From Acetobacteraceae bacterium (GTDB lineage: Bacteria; Pseudomonadota; Alphaproteobacteria; Acetobacterales; Acetobacteraceae): 41,875 bases of DNA. The stretch is from contig CANBNK010000033.1 of assembly GCA_947371015.1 (NCBI GenBank), forward strand, positions 1-41,875. Reading direction: 5' to 3'. Below, piece after piece: positions 25,642 through 34,955 of this stretch. The first letter of the stretch is position 1. Each line of letters begins with the position of its first letter. The notes under the pieces are model-generated. The model searched no databases. It had not been told where the DNA came from and worked only from the letters and a program-made list of their open reading frames with translations. The position numbers were made by a program, and so were the translations under genes.

Positions 25642-26867
25642 GCCCGGGTCCGCCCCAGCAGGCGATGCAGCAGCGACGGCGTCGTCGTTGTCGGCACCGC
25701 GGCAACCTCTCGCAGCAGCGGCGCCAGCGCCCGGCGCAGTGCCACGCTTTCGCGCAGCGCCGGGCGGCCGAGATTGGCGGCGCGCGGCAACTCGCGCGGC
25801 AGGTCCGGGATCACCACGTCGGGCGCAGCGCCCAGGCCTTCCTCCACCAACGTCCGCTTCAGCCCGCCGGGCAGGCCGTTGCGGTTCAGCACCACGGTCG
25901 CCCGCGCCTGGCCACAGGCGGCAACCAGCTTACGCATCGCCAGCGTGTCGCGAATGCCCGCCAGATCCGGCCCCAGCACCAGCACCGCATGCCAGGCGGC
26001 GGCCAGCGCCAGCCGCTCGATCGGCCCCGGCGGCATCGGCAGGTCGATCACGACGTAGTTCGCCCGGCTGCGCAGCATCTCCAGCACCCGGCGCATGCCG
26101 GTCTCGACCGGCTTTGGTAGGTTGTCCATCGGGTCCTCGGCGGCGATCAGGCGCAGCCGGTCGGCAATGGGAATGCCGGCGCGGTCGAGGAACAGCGCAT
26201 CGACGCGATCAGGCTCCTCCAGCGCCACGCGCAGCCCGGTGCCGAGGCGGACGCCCAGCATCAGCCCGGTGGTGCCGCCGCGCAGGTGCAGGTCGAGCAG
26301 CGCGACATGGCCATGGCTGCGCTCCGCCAGTTGCAGCGCCAGGTTCACCGCCACCGTGGTGGCGCCGCAGCCACCGCGCATGCCGCAGACGGCGATGACC
26401 TTGCCGCCCTTGCTCGCCTCGGTCGCCTCGCCGGCCAGTTGCGGGCCGAACAGCCGCGCCACCATGTCCCGCGTCAGCGGCTTGTGGGCGTATTCGGCCA
26501 CGCAAAGATCCCGGGTCAGCTGGCGATAGAAACCGATATCGGTCTGCTCGCCCACCACCAGCACGCGCACATCAGGCGCGCAGACCGCGGCCAGGGCTTC
26601 AAGCGCCGCGAAGGGTTCGGCCAGGCCGCTGATATCCACCAGCAGCGTGTGCGGCGTCGCCTCGCGTTCCAGCGCCCGGGTGGCGGTGCGGGCGTCGCCC
26701 CGTCGCAGCTGGGTCGGGCCCAGCAGGTCGGGCAGGCCACCGCGCAGCGCCGCCTCGCTGGCGTCGTCGGTGACGAAGGCGAGGCAGCTCGGGCGCTCGC
26801 CGGCCGGGCGCGCAGCACCGCGCGCGATGTCCGGCACTTCTCGCGGCGCGACGCGGTCAGGGCGCAT
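25638..26867 (-). CDS. cpaE: Tad pilus localisation ATPase CpaE (TadZ)
   Basis: A 409-residue protein with an N-terminal receiver-like domain (about 25-140) and a MinD/ParA-type ATPase domain. The deviant P-loop reads CGMRGGCGATT at 161-171, with Ala where MinD has the signature Lys, as is usual for CpaE. LLDLHLRGGTTGLML and YVVIDLPMPPGP are the later nucleotide-binding segments. CpaE/TadZ places the pilus machine at the pole. The chosen ATG (26865-26867) lies 11 bases inside the preceding cpaD-like gene; a frame open further upstream is only that gene's shadow. Confidence 0.9.
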   Translation of the reverse strand: MRPDRVAPREVPDIARGAARPAGERPSCLAFVTDDASEAALRGGLPDLLGPTQLRRGDARTATRALEREATPHTLLVDISGLAEPFAALEALAAVCAPDVRVLVVGEQTDIGFYRQLTRDLCVAEYAHKPLTRDMVARLFGPQLAGEATEASKGGKVIAVCGMRGGCGATTVAVNLALQLAERSHGHVALLDLHLRGGTTGLMLGVRLGTGLRVALEEPDRVDALFLDRAGIPIADRLRLIAAEDPMDNLPKPVETGMRRVLEMLRSRANYVVIDLPMPPGPIERLALAAAWHAVLVLGPDLAGIRDTLAMRKLVAACGQARATVVLNRNGLPGGLKRTLVEEGLGAAPDVVIPDLPRELPRAANLGRPALRESVALRRALAPLLREVAAVPTTTTPSLLHRLLGRTRA

Positions 26868-27183
26868 GGCTGGCCTCCGGCGGCGCTGCAGGCGCCAGCG
26901 CGGCGGCGGGCGAGATGCCGACACGCGACGCATTGGCATTCGGCAGCGCCCGCCGAACATCGCGCTCCAGCCGGCGGATCGCCAGCGTGGCCGGCGCGGC
27001 GCGCTCGGTGCTGGCAGCGCGGCCCTGGATGGCATCGGCCGGGTTGGCCAGCATGGCGCGCAGGTTGGCGTCGTTCACCCCGCTGGGCGCCCAGGTGCCG
27101 GGGCGGGCGAAGTCGTCGCCGCCCCAGGGACCACCCGGGGCGCAGCCGGCCAGCAGCAGCAGCAGCACGCAGAATCTCGGCAT
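26857..27183 (-). CDS. very short CpaD-like pilus lipoprotein
   Basis: A 108-residue protein with a lipoprotein signal (MPRFCVLLLLLAGC, lipobox LLAGC). The mature part carries NDANLRAMLANPADAIQGRA, which resembles the C-terminal CpaD motif (N-L-x-x-M-x-x-N-P-x-D-L), followed by an Arg-rich stretch. CpaD proteins, partners of the CpaC secretin, are usually about 200 residues, so the N-terminal half is missing. Position between cpaC and cpaE is exactly where cpaD belongs. ATG 27181-27183 follows GAGGG; an in-frame TTG five codons upstream is less likely. Its end overlaps cpaE by 11 bases. Confidence 0.7.
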   Translation of the reverse strand: MPRFCVLLLLLAGCAPGGPWGGDDFARPGTWAPSGVNDANLRAMLANPADAIQGRAASTERAAPATLAIRRLERDVRRALPNANASRVGISPAAALAPAAPPEASHAP

Positions 27184-27194
27184 CGCGGCGGCCC

Positions 27195-28817
27195 TCAATC
27201 CAGGATGAAGCCGGCATCCAGCCCGGGCGGCAGCGGCACCGCCGGGCCACCCCGCGCGGCCTGCCGGCGATAGAGGATGCGGTCCAGGTCGGTCGCCGGG
27301 CGGAAGCCATCGGTCGGGGCCGCCAGGGTGCGCGGGTCGGAGACCGGCCGCACCAGGTAGGGCGTGATGATGATGACCAGCTCGGTCTCGTTGCGCTGGA
27401 ACCGGTCGGAGCGGAACAGCGCACCCAGCACCGGCACGTCGCCAATGCCGTTGACGCCGCTGTTCGTCAGCGTGTTGCTGCGCTGGAGCAGCCCGGCGAT
27501 GGCGAAGCTCTGGCCGCTGCCCACTTCCACCGTCGTCTCCGCCCGGCGGACACTGAGCGCGGGGATGGTGACGACGCCATTGGCCAGGGGCAGGCTGATG
27601 GCGCCATTTTGGGAAAGCTGGCTGACCTCAGGCCTGACGCGCAGGTTCAACCGCTCCGGCCCCAGCACGGTCGGCACGAAGGAGAGGCTGACGCCGAACT
27701 GCTTGTATTCCACGGTGATGGAGCCATTCAGCGAACTGGCGGCGACCGGCACCGGGAACTCACCGCCGGCGAGGAAGCTGGCGACCTCGCCCGACTGCGC
27801 CGTCAGGTTCGGCTCGGCGAGGATGGTGATGAGCTGGTCGGAGGCCAGCGCATCGACCACGGCGTTGATATCGAAGCGGGACGAGTTGAACCCCGCGCCG
27901 ATGCGGCTGACGGTCGCGGCCGTGCCGGTGCTGGTGGCAGTCAGCGCATTCATCACACCGCCGATGCCGCCCGTGTTCAGACCGATCAGCATGCCGGCGC
28001 CGTTATTGGCCAGCGCCTGCCAGTTGAAGCCCAGGTCGCGGCTGACCTGGCGGGAGATTTCCGCGACGCGGACCCGCAGGTTGACCTGAATGGAGGACAG
28101 CAGCGCCAGGCTGTTGATCACCTCGAGCCCCTCGCCGCCGAAGGTCCGCGCGATGGCCTCGGCGCGTTGCGCGTCGGCCGCCGTCGGCACCTGGCCGCTC
28201 AGGACCAGCGTGGTGCGACCGCTGGTCGTCACCACCAGCCCCTCGGTGCCCGGCACCAGGCGGCGAATCATGCTCTGCACGGCGGTGGCGCTGGGGGCCG
28301 TGCCGCCTTCTCCCCTGGTGACGGGCGGCGCGCCGGGGACGGTCGGGGTGCCGCGGCCCGGGTTCACGGTGATGTCGTATTCCGCCACCGGGGAGCCATC
28401 CTCGGCGGCGGCGATGACCGTGGTGCGGCCGGCGCCGACCGCCATCAGGAACAGGCTGGTCGGTGAGACCGGCTGCACCCGGGCGATGCGCGGGTCGGCG
28501 GCCATGACGGTGATGGCCGGGCGCGGCAGCCGCAGCAGCCGGCCGGCGCCGGCTTCCAGCAGCAGCGAAATCGGCAGTCCCGCGGCGACCGGCGCAGCGG
28601 GTGCCGTGGCAGATGTCGTCAGCGCCGCGGCCTGGCGCGGCCGTGGCATGGCGGAAGCCGCGCGGGCCAGTCGCTCCGCCGGCTCGGGCTGGCTCTGCGC
28701 GCCGGCCGGCGCCAGTTGCCCCCGCGCGCCTTGCGGCGCCGGCTGCCCCCGCGCGCCTTGCGGCGCGACGACCAACAGCAGGGCAACTCCCATGGCGGCA
28801 AGGGCACGCAGGGTCAT
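27195..28817 (-). CDS. cpaC: Tad pilus outer-membrane secretin CpaC (RcpA)
   Basis: A 540-residue secretin that forms the outer-membrane pore for the Flp pilus. A signal peptide (LRALAAMGVALLLVVAPQGARG) is followed by three degenerate nine-residue repeats. Then come the pilus-assembly N-domain (about 80-155, ISLLLEAGAGRLLRLPRPA), a BON-like domain (about 180-240) and the secretin domain (about 290-505) with GIGDVPVLGALFRSDRF and ETELVIIITPYLVRPV. Its start overlaps the cpaB stop by four bases. Complete and typical apart from the repeats. Confidence 0.95.
   Translation of the reverse strand: MTLRALAAMGVALLLVVAPQGARGQPAPQGARGQLAPAGAQSQPEPAERLARAASAMPRPRQAAALTTSATAPAAPVAAGLPISLLLEAGAGRLLRLPRPAITVMAADPRIARVQPVSPTSLFLMAVGAGRTTVIAAAEDGSPVAEYDITVNPGRGTPTVPGAPPVTRGEGGTAPSATAVQSMIRRLVPGTEGLVVTTSGRTTLVLSGQVPTAADAQRAEAIARTFGGEGLEVINSLALLSSIQVNLRVRVAEISRQVSRDLGFNWQALANNGAGMLIGLNTGGIGGVMNALTATSTGTAATVSRIGAGFNSSRFDINAVVDALASDQLITILAEPNLTAQSGEVASFLAGGEFPVPVAASSLNGSITVEYKQFGVSLSFVPTVLGPERLNLRVRPEVSQLSQNGAISLPLANGVVTIPALSVRRAETTVEVGSGQSFAIAGLLQRSNTLTNSGVNGIGDVPVLGALFRSDRFQRNETELVIIITPYLVRPVSDPRTLAAPTDGFRPATDLDRILYRRQAARGGPAVPLPPGLDAGFILD
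28717..28766 (-). repeat. 27-bp tandem repeat inside cpaC
   Basis: Two units offset by 27 bases share 23 identical bases (28717-28739 and 28744-28766), with a more diverged third unit further into the gene. They encode PQGARGQPA, PQGARGQLA and PAGAQSQPE just after the signal peptide. The unit is a multiple of three, so copy-number change would keep the frame. Confidence 0.8.
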
Positions 28818-29665
28818 GGGAAGCTCACATTCTGCAATTCGTCACCCTGGATCACCCGCATGCGGGCGCCCTGCGACAGCCCCGCACCCGCCAGCGCCGC
28901 CGAGACATCGGCGCCGAACACCGAACCGCCCTTGGCCGCAGGCTCGGCCGGCGCGCGTTCCATGGCGCGGACGGCCAGCGCGATGCGGCCAAGCCGGCCA
29001 GCCACTGCCACGCGCTCCGCCTGCTCGGCGCTGACCTCCAGCGTCACGGTGCGGGCGACGCGGCCGGCGATGGCGTCTTCCGGCGTGGCACCGCGGGTGA
29101 ATTGCTGGTCGATCGCCACCACGCGCACATCCGTCAGCACGGTTTCGCCGACCACGCGGCGGGCCAGCGGGGCGTCGTTGGCGGCGAGTTCCTGGGTCAG
29201 GATCAGGTCCACTTGGTCACCCGGCCAGATCAGCCCGGCGGCGCCGGTCACCACATCCACCCCTACCGCGAAGGCGCGCGTCCCGGGGCGCAGCACCGCG
29301 GCGAGGAAGCCGTTCTCGCGTGGCCGCAGCACGTCGCCGCGCAGCATCACGCTGTCCGCTTCCAGATAGCGCCGCAGCAGGGCGCCGCGCAGTTCCAGGC
29401 GGATGTCGTCGCCCGGCGCGATGAAACCCTCCGGCGCTTCGGCGGGGCTGACCTCGCGCGTCGTGAAGTCGGTGTCCTTCAACAGGGTGCCGGCGAGCAG
29501 CGGCCGGGCCGCAACCACCAGGCGCACACGGGCCGGCGGCGGCGGTGCGGCAACCACCATCGGCACCCCGGCGGGTGCGGCCGGTGCCAACAGTTGATAG
29601 CCCAGTGTGCCGAGGCCCAGCGCACTCATGGCCAGCGACAGGATGATGAGCAGGCGGAGGTACAC
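28814..29665 (-). CDS. cpaB: Flp pilus assembly protein CpaB (RcpC)
   Basis: A 283-residue protein anchored by an N-terminal span (RLLIILSLAMSALGLGTLGYQLL). It has an SAF domain (about 50-115; VVAARPLLAGTLLKDTDFTTREV) and the RcpC-type region with WPGDQVDLILTQEL and the C-terminal RMRVIQGDELQNV. CpaB lies in the periplasm and may link secretin and cell wall. The start codon is GTG at 29663-29665, since no ATG fits the first membrane span. It follows cpaA by three bases and overlaps cpaC by four. Confidence 0.9.
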   Translation of the reverse strand: MYLRLLIILSLAMSALGLGTLGYQLLAPAAPAGVPMVVAAPPPPARVRLVVAARPLLAGTLLKDTDFTTREVSPAEAPEGFIAPGDDIRLELRGALLRRYLEADSVMLRGDVLRPRENGFLAAVLRPGTRAFAVGVDVVTGAAGLIWPGDQVDLILTQELAANDAPLARRVVGETVLTDVRVVAIDQQFTRGATPEDAIAGRVARTVTLEVSAEQAERVAVAGRLGRIALAVRAMERAPAEPAAKGGSVFGADVSAALAGAGLSQGARMRVIQGDELQNVSFP

Positions 29666-29668
29666 GGC

Positions 29669-30163
29669 TCAGCCCCGCGCGATCAGGGTGAGGATGCCGC
29701 CACAGGCGATGGCGACGCCGTAGGGCACCGGGCCACCGCGGCGAAGGCGCCGCGCTTCGATGCGCAGGCAGCGCCCCTGGCGCCGCAGGATGGCCGGCCG
29801 CAGGCGTCGCAACAGCCGCGGCCCGGCGAGGTAGCACAGGCCGAGCACACCACCGGCCAGGATGGTGTTGTTGAGGAAGTCGAGCGTGGCGAGCGGCGGC
29901 AGGCCAAGCGCCAGGGCAGCCGCGAGCTTGACATCGCCCCCGCCGAGCCAGCCCATCATGGCGCAGCCCAGCAACACCGCGAAGACCAGTGCCGCCATCA
30001 GCACGGCGTAGAGCAGCGGCAACCAGCCTGCCCCGGCCTGCAGCACCACGCCAACCGCGGCGAGCATGATGGCGAAGCGGTCGGGAATGCTGCGCGTCAG
30101 GATATCGTACCACGCAGCGGCAGCGAGCAAGGCGCCGAGCAGAACCGATGTCGCCGCGTGCAT
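29669..30163 (-). CDS. cpaA: A24 prepilin peptidase CpaA (TadV)
   Basis: A 164-residue integral-membrane aspartic peptidase that cleaves the Flp prepilin leader and probably those of the TadE/F-like proteins. The two catalytic aspartates are visible in WYDILTRSIPD (about residue 25) and in the GGGDVKL motif (about 80). It lacks the N-terminal methylase domain of the larger PilD enzymes, as usual for TadV. The ATG at 30161-30163 begins the first span, with AGGA upstream; the longer open frame is not used. A strong hairpin separates it from flp. Confidence 0.9.
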   Translation of the reverse strand: MHAATSVLLGALLAAAAWYDILTRSIPDRFAIMLAAVGVVLQAGAGWLPLLYAVLMAALVFAVLLGCAMMGWLGGGDVKLAAALALGLPPLATLDFLNNTILAGGVLGLCYLAGPRLLRRLRPAILRRQGRCLRIEARRLRRGGPVPYGVAIACGGILTLIARG

Positions 30164-30195
30164 GATTGGCTTGTCCTGGGATGCCTGGCTCACCG

Positions 30196-30229
30196 CCTCG
30201 GCCGGCCCGCACGCGCGGGGCGGCCGAGG
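30196..30229 (-). promoter_or_regulatory. strong stem-loop between flp and cpaA
   Basis: CCTCGGCCG (30196-30204) pairs with CGGCCGAGG (30221-30229). Inside, CCCGC (30206-30210) pairs with GCGGG (30215-30219) with an ACGC loop and one G-G mismatch. It begins 10 bases after the flp stop. No T-run follows, so it is more likely a 3'-end stabiliser or partial terminator that lets flp mRNA exceed the rest of the operon than a full stop. Confidence 0.65.
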
Positions 30230-30239
30230 GTGGCCATTG

Positions 30240-30407
30240 TCAGAGCGTGATGCCGGCAAAGACGGCGGAGATGCGGGTGCCGAAGCTGGTCGCCGCCAGG
30301 CCGACGGCGACGACAATGCCGGTGGCGAGGACGGCGTATTCCGCGGCAGTGACGCCCTTGCGGTCGGTAATGGCGCGGGAAGCGGCGGCGATGATGATGT
30401 TGATCAT
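30240..30407 (-). CDS. flp: Flp/Fap-type major pilin
   Basis: A 55-residue pilin: a short positive leader (MINIIIAAASRAITDRKG), then the processing site G with V-T-A-A-E-Y following, giving Glu at +5 and Tyr at +6 of the mature protein, the Flp signature. A single hydrophobic helix follows (AVLATGIVVAVGLAATSFG) with the short tail TRISAVFAGITL. CpaA should cut after the Gly. ATG 30405-30407 follows AAGGAAA. It is the first gene of the leftward pilus operon. Only one flp copy is seen. Confidence 0.95.
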   Translation of the reverse strand: MINIIIAAASRAITDRKGVTAAEYAVLATGIVVAVGLAATSFGTRISAVFAGITL

Positions 30408-30514
30408 GGCTTGGTTTCCTTGTTGCGATGAAGGAGTGCTGCATCCCCGATGCCAGCGACGGGTGCCGTCTGGGCCGGGGTGCTGCGCCATGCGAGGACT
30501 TTGCCTGCGCCTGA

Positions 30515-30594
30515 CGAATACAACCCTAACGTGTATTCGATTGAGAGATCACTAAAATGAGGCTTGTGTCTTTGTATGAGACCATTTGATACAA
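30515..30594. promoter_or_regulatory. paired palindromes in the AT-rich flp/tadE control region
   Basis: Two inverted repeats lie in the only clearly AT-rich stretch of the window: CGAATACA/TGTATTCG with a 9-base spacer (30515-30539) and TTGTAT/ATACAA with an 11-base spacer (30572-30594). Both contain ATACAACC as a direct repeat (30519 and 30589). They sit between divergent flp and tadE and look like two sites for one dimeric regulator. No -35/-10 pair could be placed with confidence. Confidence 0.55.
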
Positions 30595-30615
30595 CCAATA
30601 GTTGCGTCTCGCGGT

Positions 30616-31080
30616 ATGGTGCGGGCCAGACATGTTGGACCCCAGGCCGTGCCACGCTTCACCAGGCTCCCCCCCCGCCTGCGCGACCGCCGCGGCATCG
30701 CCAGCCTGGAATTCGCCCTGGTGGGCGGATTGCTGCTGTCGCTGCTGTTGGGCGGCATCGACCTGGCCCGCTACATGTTCACGCTGGAGTGCCTGCGCGC
30801 GACAGCGGCCGACGCCGTGCGCCTGGCGACGCTGCAAGGCAGCCGCAACCTGAACACCGGCAGCGCCGCCTGCACCAGCCTGAGCGGTGTCTTGGCGGAC
30901 AGTTCGGCGCGGGTGCCGTTCCTGCGCGCCAGCCTGGTGACGGCAACACTCAGCGGCTGCGCTACCCAGGCCGGGATAACGACGGTGACGGTGACGGTGC
31001 AGTACCCGTTCAGCTTCGTCGTGCCCGTCTTCGGCACCGCCCCGGCGATGACCGAGACAGCGCAGGCGCTGTTCAACTGA
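30616..31080 (+). CDS. TadE-like pseudopilin
   Basis: A 154-residue protein with a TadE-type prepilin site: RRG followed by IASLEFALVGGLLLSLLLGG, giving Glu at +5 after the Gly and a single membrane helix, then an extracytoplasmic domain with cysteines (CTSLSG and SGCATQ). TadE and TadF are minor pseudopilins needed for Tad pilus assembly and are processed by the same peptidase. It reads away from flp and converges on the tadF-like gene with a 15-bp gap. The start is uncertain: ATG 30616 is chosen, no clear ribosome site is seen, and GTG 30649 is possible. Confidence 0.85.
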   Translation: MVRARHVGPQAVPRFTRLPPRLRDRRGIASLEFALVGGLLLSLLLGGIDLARYMFTLECLRATAADAVRLATLQGSRNLNTGSAACTSLSGVLADSSARVPFLRASLVTATLSGCATQAGITTVTVTVQYPFSFVVPVFGTAPAMTETAQALFN

Positions 31081-31095
31081 AGCGGCGCCTGGCGT

Positions 31096-31554
31096 TCAAT
31101 GGAAGCGCAGCGCCACGCTGCCGCGCAGCGTCGCCATGGCTGGGAACAACGCTCGGGTCAGCGGCGAGATGAACTGCAGCGGCTGCGTCACCGTGACCGT
31201 GATGTAGCCGATCGGCGAGACCGTGGCGGCGCCGAACGGACAGGTGCCGGTGCTGCAGTTGGCCGCGACGCCGTTGTCGCATTGGCAGGCCATGCTGGTG
31301 GGTGAGATGGTCAGCCCAGTCCAGCCGGACAGGCTGGCCTGCACCCGGCTGGTGATGCCCGCATTGTCGGTCGGATTGGCGAAGGCGTATTGCGCGCCGA
31401 TCCGCGCCGCCGTTTCCAACTGCGTCGTGCGCCACACAGCGCGGCCGACATCATAGATGCTCAACACGATGAGGATGACCACCGGCGCCACCAGGGCGAA
31501 CTCGGCGGCGGCGATGCCGTAGCGGCCAGCCAGGGCGTGGCGCAGGCGGCCCAT
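31096..31554 (-). CDS. TadE/TadF-like pseudopilin
   Basis: A 152-residue protein with RYG followed by IAAAEFALVAPVVILIVLS, again Glu at +5 after Gly and one membrane helix. The remainder is beta-rich with paired cysteines (MACQCDNGVAANCSTGTC). It is likely a second minor pseudopilin of the Tad system. Its GTG at 31563 would overlap the upstream stop by four bases, but ATG 31554 is eight bases after GGAG and is preferred. Co-transcribed with the tadG-like gene upstream. Confidence 0.85.
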   Translation of the reverse strand: MGRLRHALAGRYGIAAAEFALVAPVVILIVLSIYDVGRAVWRTTQLETAARIGAQYAFANPTDNAGITSRVQASLSGWTGLTISPTSMACQCDNGVAANCSTGTCPFGAATVSPIGYITVTVTQPLQFISPLTRALFPAMATLRGSVALRFH

Positions 31555-31559
31555 CGGAG

Positions 31560-32894
31560 TCACTCCACCAGCCGAGCGAGCTGTGTGCCGGGCACCGGCG
31601 TACCCTGGCTGGCGCAGGTGGAGATGTCGAAGCGGTAGCTGCTGAGGCTGCCGATCTCCACCGTACCACCGACCAGCGCCAGGCAGCCGGTGTTGGCGGT
31701 GGAACTCACATTGCCCATCTTGATGTAGGCGTTGGGGAAATAGATGCCGCCACTGAGATTGAAGGAAGAAACGCTCTGCAGGTTCAGCGTCGGCGCGCCG
31801 CTGCTGCCGGTGGCGGTGGGACCGCGCCGGTAGAACAGGACCCCGTCATAATCGGCGTCGCTGCTGTTCACCGCGGGCGCCGAGATGGTGACGGTGGAGG
31901 TGTTGCTGATGCTGAGCGAGCCAGGGTTGCTGCCGACGAAGATGAAGCTGCACCCCGCGCAGGCGAAGCTGGCGATGCTGCCAATGGTCAGCGACGCATT
32001 CTGGAACACATAGGTCCCGGGCGAAAACGTCACCGCCGAGGTGTTGGAGACCGTCACCGAGGCGCAATACGCCTTCGAGGTGCCGCTGGGCGCGATCGGG
32101 CCACGGGCATTCAGCGGCGTCGTATTAAGGCAACTGGCGCCACTGATGGTCGGCTGCGCCTTGCTGTCCAGGAAAGCGTAGGGATTCATCAGGGGCGGGG
32201 AATGTTCCTGGTAGCCCTGGGCGAAGCTCCAACGGACATTGCCGCAACCGGAACAGGTGCCCACCGCGGCGATCCCCTGCGCCACGACGCTGCCATTGGA
32301 TTGCGGGATGTTGACCGAAACACCCGGCAGGTTAGAGCCGACGTAGCAGGTGGCGGCGTTGAAGGTGCTGCTATTCTGGATCGTCACGCTGCCGGTCATG
32401 GCCAGAATGCAGGCGCGGGCGTTGAGTTGCAGGCTGGCGACGCTGCGGCGCGACGCCGTCACGCTGGCAGCACCCAGGAAGGCCCGGCTCAAGGAGACCG
32501 CCACGGGTTTGCTGATCAGCACTTCGAAGGCATTGATGTTGGCCGTGGCGCTGCCGCTGGCCGGCGGGTTGTTGACCGTGACCATGGCCGGGGTGAAGCC
32601 GTTGCGCCCGGCGACTTCCACGGCGGCGGCCAGCGCTGCGCTGCGCCCGCGATACTGATAGGCCGAGGCAGCGGCCATGGCGGCGGCATCGGCACTGGTC
32701 TGCGCATTGACGCGGTTGAGGTAGATGTCGCCACCTTCCATGGCCAGCGCCGCCATGCCGAGCAACGCGCTGGCCGAGACGGCGAACAGCGCCGCCGAAA
32801 CTCCTGCCCGGCCCCGCAGCACCATTCCCACGCTGCGGCGCTGGCCGTGCGGCTGCCTGGCCTGACCGATTGCTGCGCGCCGCCCCATTGCCAT
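31560..32894 (-). CDS. TadG-related protein with long Ser/Thr-rich C-terminal region
   Basis: A 444-residue protein. After a basic N-terminus, the segment AGVSAALFAVSASALLGMAA and the following DIYLNRVNAQTSADAAAMAA match the N-terminal domain of TadG-type proteins, a membrane helix plus a conserved Ala-rich helix. The remaining 300 residues are Ser/Thr/Asn/Gly-rich, beta-strand-like, with motifs such as SNTSTVTIS, SNTSAVTFS and two C-x-x-C pairs (CSGC, CAGC). The Glu at +5 of the pseudopilins is absent. It may be surface-exposed at or near the pilus. Start 32894 has only a weak GGCGGGG; Met at 32825 is an alternative. Confidence 0.75.
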   Translation of the reverse strand: MAMGRRAAIGQARQPHGQRRSVGMVLRGRAGVSAALFAVSASALLGMAALAMEGGDIYLNRVNAQTSADAAAMAAASAYQYRGRSAALAAAVEVAGRNGFTPAMVTVNNPPASGSATANINAFEVLISKPVAVSLSRAFLGAASVTASRRSVASLQLNARACILAMTGSVTIQNSSTFNAATCYVGSNLPGVSVNIPQSNGSVVAQGIAAVGTCSGCGNVRWSFAQGYQEHSPPLMNPYAFLDSKAQPTISGASCLNTTPLNARGPIAPSGTSKAYCASVTVSNTSAVTFSPGTYVFQNASLTIGSIASFACAGCSFIFVGSNPGSLSISNTSTVTISAPAVNSSDADYDGVLFYRRGPTATGSSGAPTLNLQSVSSFNLSGGIYFPNAYIKMGNVSSTANTGCLALVGGTVEIGSLSSYRFDISTCASQGTPVPGTQLARLVE

Positions 32895-32979
32895 CCAGCC
32901 CCGCCGAGAGTGTCGGATCGAGGCAGAGCCTAGGCCACAGCGGCGTTAAGGAAGCCTGAAGCGGGGCCTCGACCAGCGG

Positions 32980-34950
<1,971 letters not shown>

Positions 34951-34955
34951 GGCCA

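Noticed and set aside
26286-28466. Open frame of 726 codons on the plus strand
   Set aside because: Antisense to cpaE, the cpaD-like gene and cpaC; no motif, no ribosome site.
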